The position numbers were made by a program, and so were the translations under genes. A stretch of 64,000 nt of DNA from UBA11606 sp964504305. Its GTDB lineage: Bacteria; Actinomycetota; Acidimicrobiia; Acidimicrobiales; Aldehydirespiratoraceae. The stretch is taken from the NCBI GenBank assembly GCA_964504305.1, contig CAZDEB010000001.1, positions 620,001 to 684,000 on the forward strand. The letters are read 5' to 3'. How positions within the stretch are numbered: the stretch's first letter is position 1; every line of letters begins with the position of its first letter. Below the pieces are notes generated by a model that was given only the letters and a program-made list of their open reading frames with translations, did not search any database and was not told the DNA's origin. This document shows, piece by piece, positions 60,010 through 64,000 of this stretch.

Positions 60010-60587
60010 CCGACCACGGGCCCGGTGCCGAAGGCGACGGTGCGACTCCCAGGCAATACCGGACTCCGCAAGCCGAGGCGCTACTCCGCCAAGCGATTGA
60101 CTTGGTCGAACAGGCTCGCCCGATGCCATTGTCGGCATCGTCGATGATCAACAAAGAGGAAGTGTTGGCGGTACTCGAAGCAGCGGTTCAGGGACTTCCC
60201 GACGAGCTACGCGCCGCTCGGTGGCTACTTAAGGAGCGCGAAGATTTCTTGGCGCGGGTCCAGAGCGAGGGCGACCAGATCATCGCCAAGTCTCGAGCCG
60301 GAGCCGAACAGATGGTACAGCGCACCGAAATAGTGAGAGCCGCCGAGCAACGAGCTCGTCAAGTTGTGGCCGACTCCGAAGATCAGGCGCGCCAGCTCAA
60401 ACTGGAGACCGAAGATTGGTGCGACCAAAAACTCGGTGCCATGGAAATCGTCCTCGAACGCACCATGAAAACAGTCGCCTCTGGTCGGAGCCGTCTCCAA
60501 GGAGCCGAGCCCCGCAAAGCGGCCAAGCCGCCGGAGCCCGAATCCGAGACCGTCCCCGATGGCTTTTTTGATCAGGACGACGGATGA
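60006..60587 (+). CDS. SepIVA/DivIVA-like coiled-coil protein
   Basis: Predominantly helical: EALLRQAIDLVEQARPMPLSASSMINKEEVLAVLEAAVQGLPDELR, then a long charged coiled coil (DFLARVQSEGDQIIAKSRAGAEQMVQR) and a Pro/Glu-rich tail. The N-terminal half and the position before DUF177 and rnc match mycobacterial SepIVA (Rv2927c), a septum/cell-elongation factor. Homology is inferred by pattern and synteny rather than alignment. Confidence 0.8.
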   Translation: MTDHGPGAEGDGATPRQYRTPQAEALLRQAIDLVEQARPMPLSASSMINKEEVLAVLEAAVQGLPDELRAARWLLKEREDFLARVQSEGDQIIAKSRAGAEQMVQRTEIVRAAEQRARQVVADSEDQARQLKLETEDWCDQKLGAMEIVLERTMKTVASGRSRLQGAEPRKAAKPPEPESETVPDGFFDQDDG

Positions 60588-61093
60588 GCCACAACGGAAA
60601 CTTGATCGTCGACGTCGTCGAGATTCGTCGCCGATCCGGTAGCCGTCGCCCATTGGTGGTCACCGTGCATCTCGACGACTTGGCCGCCGGTGAGCGTTGC
60701 GTTGTCGATGGCGAGTTGAAATGCGATCTCATCGTCGAGGCCATCACCGAAGGGGTGTCGGTGGTTGGTACCGCGGCGGGGGTTTCTCGCGTGCCGTGTA
60801 GACGCTGTCTCGAACCGGTCGATCAACCCCTCGTGGCCGAGATTCAAGAGATCTTCGTCGACGATGCAACCGATGGAGAAACCTGGCCGATCGAACACGA
60901 GAGAATCGATCTAGAACCGCCACTTCGAGAGGCTGCTCTGCTCAGTCTCCCGCTCGTGCCTCTTTGTCGCGACGACTGCGACGGTCCCGAACCCGCCCGA
61001 TTCCCTACCGGCCCAGCCGACGACTCGGCGCCCGACGAGGCTCCGCCGCTCGACGACCGGTGGGCTGTTCTCGACGAACTGCGCTTCGATTAA
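60584..61093 (+). CDS. DUF177/YceD-family protein
   Basis: Acidic protein with the conserved VPCRRCLEPVDQPLVAEIQEIF and LREAALLSLPLVPLCRDDCDG segments; its Cys residues may bind metal. In most bacteria this gene precedes rpmF, as here, and plant homologues affect 23S rRNA processing. ATG overlaps the SepIVA-like stop. Confidence 0.92.
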   Translation: MSHNGNLIVDVVEIRRRSGSRRPLVVTVHLDDLAAGERCVVDGELKCDLIVEAITEGVSVVGTAAGVSRVPCRRCLEPVDQPLVAEIQEIFVDDATDGETWPIEHERIDLEPPLREAALLSLPLVPLCRDDCDGPEPARFPTGPADDSAPDEAPPLDDRWAVLDELRFD

Positions 61094-61208
61094 CACCGTG
61101 GGACATAACTCCCTGGCTGCGAGGGTGCCGTCCGGGCTTCTCGTCGCTAGCCTTGGGTGTTCGTGTCGGCCCCTAGCGCCGATTTAGATCTACCCCAGGA
61201 ACGCTGAC

Positions 61209-61388
61209 ATGGCCGTCCCGAAGAAGAAGATGTCAAAGTCGAAGAGCCGGAGCCGCAAGGCTTCTGCGTGGCGCGTCGGCGCTACTGCTCGGAGCACCTG
61301 CCCTCGTTGTAGCGCAGCAAAGCGCCCTCACCGGGCGTGCGGAAACTGTGGCTGGTACGCCGGTCGCCAAGCCGTCGAGGTCGACTGA
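61209..61388 (+). CDS. rpmF: Ribosomal protein L32
   Basis: 59 residues: MAVPKKKMSKSKSRSRKAS then CPRC and CGNCGW, the zinc-binding form (two CxxC pairs) of L32. Located between DUF177 and plsX, the standard order. The C-terminus AVEVD is usual. The zinc form implies normal zinc supply; a zinc-free paralogue may exist elsewhere in the genome. Confidence 0.96.
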   Translation: MAVPKKKMSKSKSRSRKASAWRVGATARSTCPRCSAAKRPHRACGNCGWYAGRQAVEVD

Positions 61389-61392
61389 CCCA

Positions 61393-62379
61393 ATGCTGCC
61401 GATCGCGGTCGACGCTATGGGCGGCGACCACGCTCCAGGTGAGATCGTGGCCGGCGCTCGTCGCGCCGCGGAGGAACTCGGCGTTCCGGTAGTGCTCGTG
61501 GGACGTTCTGCAGAGCTGGGCGACACCGGCGCGCTCCCGGTTATCGAAGCATCCGAGGTCATTGCCATGGATGCCGAGCCCGGCTCGAGCGTTCGCCGCA
61601 TGAAGGACTCGTCGCTGGTGCGCGCCGCCGAGGCGGTGCGTGACGGCCAAGCTTCGGCCATGGTCTCCGCCGGTAACACCGGGGCCACGATGGCATCGGC
61701 GCTTTTGCGTATGGGCCGGATCAAGGGCATCAACCGTCCGGCCATCGCTACGCCGATTCCCGTACCAGGCTCTACGCCCACCACCTTGCTCGATGCTGGC
61801 GCGAATGCCGAATGCAAGCCCGACTGGTTGGTCGAGTTTGCTCGAATGGGCGCCGTCTATGCCCGCGACCGGTTCGGAATCCAACGGCCTCGTGTCGGCT
61901 TGTTGTCGATCGGCGAAGAAGCGGGCAAGGGCAGCCCATTCGTCAAAGAATGTTTTGCCGCCCTGAGCGACCCGGCCTGGGCCGCGGCCAGCGACAGCGA
62001 ATGGATCGGCAACGTCGAGGGCCGTGACGTCATGACCGACGAGGTCGACGTGATCGTGACCGACGGCTTCACCGGCAATGTCACGCTCAAGACCCTCGAA
62101 GGGGCGATGCGAGCTTTGATCGGCCGTCTCCTTGTGGCTATCGACACCGATGACGATACGCGGGCGGCCGGGGCCGCGCTGGCGCCGGCGCTCGACACGA
62201 TGGTGGCCGAACTTCACCCCGATTCGGTGGGTGGTGCTCTGCTGCTAGGCGTCAAGGGCGTGTGCGTGATCTCGCACGGGTCAAGCTCTGCTGATGCCAT
62301 GGTCAACGCGATCCGTGTCGCTGCCGAGATGGTCGAGGTCAATATGGTCGATCATCTCACCGCAGCCGCGATCGACTGA
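61393..62379 (+). CDS. plsX: Phosphate acyltransferase PlsX
   Basis: First step of bacterial phospholipid synthesis: acyl-ACP to acyl-phosphate. AVDAMGGDHAP at the N-terminus, SAGNTGATMASAL, LLDAGANAECKPDWLVEFA, VGLLSIGEEAGKGSPFVKE, DGFTGNVTLKTLEG and GVCVISHGSSSADAM. ATG 61393 lies 4 nt after the rpmF stop. Confidence 0.95.
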   Translation: MLPIAVDAMGGDHAPGEIVAGARRAAEELGVPVVLVGRSAELGDTGALPVIEASEVIAMDAEPGSSVRRMKDSSLVRAAEAVRDGQASAMVSAGNTGATMASALLRMGRIKGINRPAIATPIPVPGSTPTTLLDAGANAECKPDWLVEFARMGAVYARDRFGIQRPRVGLLSIGEEAGKGSPFVKECFAALSDPAWAAASDSEWIGNVEGRDVMTDEVDVIVTDGFTGNVTLKTLEGAMRALIGRLLVAIDTDDDTRAAGAALAPALDTMVAELHPDSVGGALLLGVKGVCVISHGSSSADAMVNAIRVAAEMVEVNMVDHLTAAAID

Positions 62380-62468
62380 ACTGTTCACAAGCGCGCAAGC
62401 AACAGAAACGGGTATGGTGCGCACGTTCTAGAGTCAACAGTTGGCGTTCGGCCCACCGGAGAGTGATC

Positions 62469-62759
62469 ATGCCTGCAGAAACCCATGTCGAGCAGAACCC
62501 GATCGGTCGCGACGAAATAGTTGCTCTTGTAAAAGACCGGCTCGCCGAGATTCTCGAGATCGAGCCGACCGGGATCAAAGAGGGCGACGCGTTCGCCGAA
62601 GATCTGGATGCTGACTCTCTGGCCCTGATCGAACTGGTCGAAGGTATTGAGGAAGAGTTGGCCGAACGATCGGTCGGATTCCGAATCGAAGACGAGGATC
62701 TAGAAGACCTTCGTACCGTTCGCGACGCCGTGGACTACGTCGTCGCCAAGCTGGGCTGA
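62469..62759 (+). CDS. acpP: Acyl carrier protein
   Basis: Acidic four-helix protein with the phosphopantetheine site DADSLALIELVEGIEEE; the Ser is the attachment residue. About 96 residues, slightly longer than usual because of an N-terminal extension (MPAETHVEQNPIG). GGAGAG lies just upstream of the ATG. Follows plsX, as in many bacteria. Confidence 0.93.
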   Translation: MPAETHVEQNPIGRDEIVALVKDRLAEILEIEPTGIKEGDAFAEDLDADSLALIELVEGIEEELAERSVGFRIEDEDLEDLRTVRDAVDYVVAKLG

Positions 62760-62762
62760 CTC

Positions 62763-63473
62763 CTGGCCACACTGCCAACTTCGACCTCCCTGGAGGACCG
62801 GCTGGGGTATCGCTTTCACGATCCCGACTGTCTTGTGCATGCGCTGACCCACCGGTCTTGGTGCGCCGAACACGCGGGCGAACCGTCCAACGAGCGGCTC
62901 GAATTCTTGGGCGATGCGGTTCTCGGGATTGTCGTTACCGACCACCTTTTTCACCGGTTCCCCGACCGGCCCGAAGGGCAGTTGGCCAAGACCCGAGCAT
63001 CAGTCGTCAGCGCGTCGGCGCTAGCCGAGGTTGGCGCCGCGCTTGGTCTGGGCCGCGATCTGCGCCTGGGCAAGGGTGAGGACGGGTCGGGAGGTCGCGA
63101 GAAAGCATCGATTCTCGCCGACGCGGTCGAGGCGGTCATCGGAGCGATGTATCTCGACGGCGGCATCGACGCGGTACGGAGTTTTGTTCTTGACCAGCTG
63201 ACCGAGCGCATCGGCGATGCCGCACTACGACCCGGCGAGACCGACTACAAAACCCGTTTGCAGGAGATCGCAGCCCACGATGGCTTTCGACCTCCTGTTT
63301 ATTCGATAACCGAAAGTGGCCCCGATCACCACAAGCGTTTCCATGCAGTGGTAGCCATCGGGGGTACAACCTCGGGCGCCGGTGACGGCAGCTCGAAGAA
63401 AGAAGCCGAGCAGCGGGCCGCACGTGCGGCCTACGACGCTCGTTCGGCATTGGATGGAGCCAGCGATGTTTGA
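62763..63473 (+). CDS. rnc: Ribonuclease III (start codon unusual)
   Basis: dsRNA endonuclease for rRNA processing. Core: ALTHRSW, NERLEFLGDAVLGIVVTDHLFHRF, ILADAVEAVIGAMYLDGG, and a C-terminal dsRBD (DYKTRLQEIAAHDGFRPPVY through SSKKEAEQRAARAAY). Family homology (LEDRLGYRFHDPDCLVHALTHRS) begins before the first ATG/GTG/TTG, which is GTG 62835. In-frame CTG codons at 62763 and 62802 (the latter 4 nt after GGAGGA) are candidate starts. I annotate from 62763; the frame is that of acpP, after its TGA. Confidence 0.9.
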   Translation: MATLPTSTSLEDRLGYRFHDPDCLVHALTHRSWCAEHAGEPSNERLEFLGDAVLGIVVTDHLFHRFPDRPEGQLAKTRASVVSASALAEVGAALGLGRDLRLGKGEDGSGGREKASILADAVEAVIGAMYLDGGIDAVRSFVLDQLTERIGDAALRPGETDYKTRLQEIAAHDGFRPPVYSITESGPDHHKRFHAVVAIGGTTSGAGDGSSKKEAEQRAARAAYDARSALDGASDV

Positions 63474-64000
63474 GCTACCCGAAGTCGAAACGGTCCGACG
63501 CGAACTCGACCGAGATCTGGTCGGGAAGAAGGTCAAAGTCACCGAAGCGACGTCAATGAAAGTTCTTGGGCGCTACAAGAGTCGCAAGGCCTTCACTGGC
63601 CAACTCGAAGACATGAAGATCCTCGGCGTGCAGCGTGTGGGCCTCTATATCCTCATCGTTCTCGACGGCGAGTCAACCCTCGTCGTGAATCTGGGCTCGT
63701 CTGGGTCGCTGCGCCGCCATGCCAACAAAGATGCTGTCGAACCAGACACCGAAGTTGTGATCACCTTCACCCAGCATGGCCAACTTCGGTTGGTCGACGC
63801 CGAAGGCACCGCCGAGATGTTCGTTGTCGACTCCGAAGCGTTGGCCGACGAGATCCCCGAGATCGACGAGTACGGTCTCGACCCTGTCGAAGAGCCGGTG
63901 TCGTGGACGGCATTCGGCCGGTCGTTGCTGCAACGCAAGGTGAAGCTCAAGACCCTCATCACCGACGACGCGTTTGTTATCGGCATCGGAAACATCTACG
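63466..64000 (+). CDS. Fpg/MutM-family DNA glycosylase, catalytic Pro2 replaced by Phe (3' end outside window)
   Basis: Starts MFELPEVETVRREL, where Fpg proteins start MPELPEVETVRR. The Pro that normally becomes the catalytic N-terminal amine is Phe; Glu3 is kept. NLGSSGSLRR replaces the usual HLGMTGxLR loop, so the conserved Met/Lys environment is altered too. The rest follows the family through GIGNIY near the window end. Overlaps rnc by 8 bases, the usual position of fpg. It may be catalytically inactive or use other residues. Confidence 0.85.
   Translation, partial: MFELPEVETVRRELDRDLVGKKVKVTEATSMKVLGRYKSRKAFTGQLEDMKILGVQRVGLYILIVLDGESTLVVNLGSSGSLRRHANKDAVEPDTEVVITFTQHGQLRLVDAEGTAEMFVVDSEALADEIPEIDEYGLDPVEEPVSWTAFGRSLLQRKVKLKTLITDDAFVIGIGNIY

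Noticed and set aside
62380..62468. TTCACA and TATGGT as a promoter for acpP
   Set aside because: The spacing of 23 nt is too long for a normal -35/-10 pair; support was insufficient to list it.
1..64000. tRNA, rRNA, IS elements, prophage, defence island or CRISPR
   Set aside because: Gaps are under 200 nt and none shows cloverleaf, transposase, integrase or repeat-spacer structure.

Overview
This is a dense, GC-rich chromosomal window with short gaps, frequent ATGA/GTGA start-stop overlaps and many GTG starts. Its content points to an actinobacterium, most likely of the class Acidimicrobiia. The evidence is NucS (mismatch repair in place of MutS/MutL), a Kgd-type fused 2-oxoglutarate decarboxylase/dehydrogenase, a mycothiol-conjugate amidase (Mca), two F420-type luciferase-like oxidoreductases, an actinobacterial LexA box upstream of dnaE2, and a SepIVA-like/DUF177/rpmF/plsX/acpP/rnc/fpg block. 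I see no tRNA, rRNA, IS element, prophage or CRISPR array. The gaps are all shorter than 300 bases.

Layout. 1-3.7 kb: 3' part of a surface multicopper-oxidase-like protein with three SLH domains. 3.7-7.0 kb: LexA-regulated error-prone polymerase dnaE2. 7.1-9.8 kb: ECF sigma factor with a membrane-anchored partner bearing a very large ectodomain. 9.9-14.3 kb: ion-handling cluster (K+-channel-like protein, nitronate monooxygenase, MgtE-like transporter, duplicated PhoU/TrkA-C protein). 14.4-17.5 kb: mca, SCP2, a thermonuclease-like lipoprotein, a small protein and an LLM oxidoreductase. 17.5-26.7 kb: mostly minus-strand genes (methyltransferase-DNA glycosylase fusion with an SDR, PAP2, geranylgeranyl reductase, VanW, nucS, a frameshifted UbiB-like kinase, cysQ). 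27-30 kb: ettA and a NYN-RNase/S1 protein with histone-H1-like tails. 30.6-39.3 kb: kgd, xthA, a CPA2 antiporter with stress domains, and a UvrD helicase with HRDC. 39.3-44.2 kb: metallopeptidase, GNAT, PH-SHOCT, then an LLM/ureohydrolase/aminotransferase operon. 44.8-48.5 kb: TPP riboswitch and thiBPQ. 48.5-54.2 kb: GNAT, hydrolase, AMACR, LmbE, MhuD-like heme oxygenase and pckA. 54.4-64 kb: a housekeeping string (RAM domain, fakA, recG, rsmD, coaD, sepIVA-like, DUF177, rpmF, plsX, acpP, rnc, fpg).

Themes. DNA maintenance is well represented (dnaE2, Mug-like domain, nucS, xthA, uvrD-like, recG, fpg-like). Features that stand out are the methyltransferase-Mug fusion, an Fpg-family protein whose catalytic Pro2 is Phe, an RNase III whose homology begins upstream of any ATG/GTG/TTG, a one-base frameshift in the UbiB-like kinase, a TPP riboswitch whose closing helix contains the thiB Shine-Dalgarno sequence, the MgtE-like pore lacking cytosolic gating domains beside a PhoU/TrkA-C tandem protein, and short tandem duplications around several stop codons.

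Limits: all assignments come from reading motifs and context by eye. No database search or structure prediction was run.
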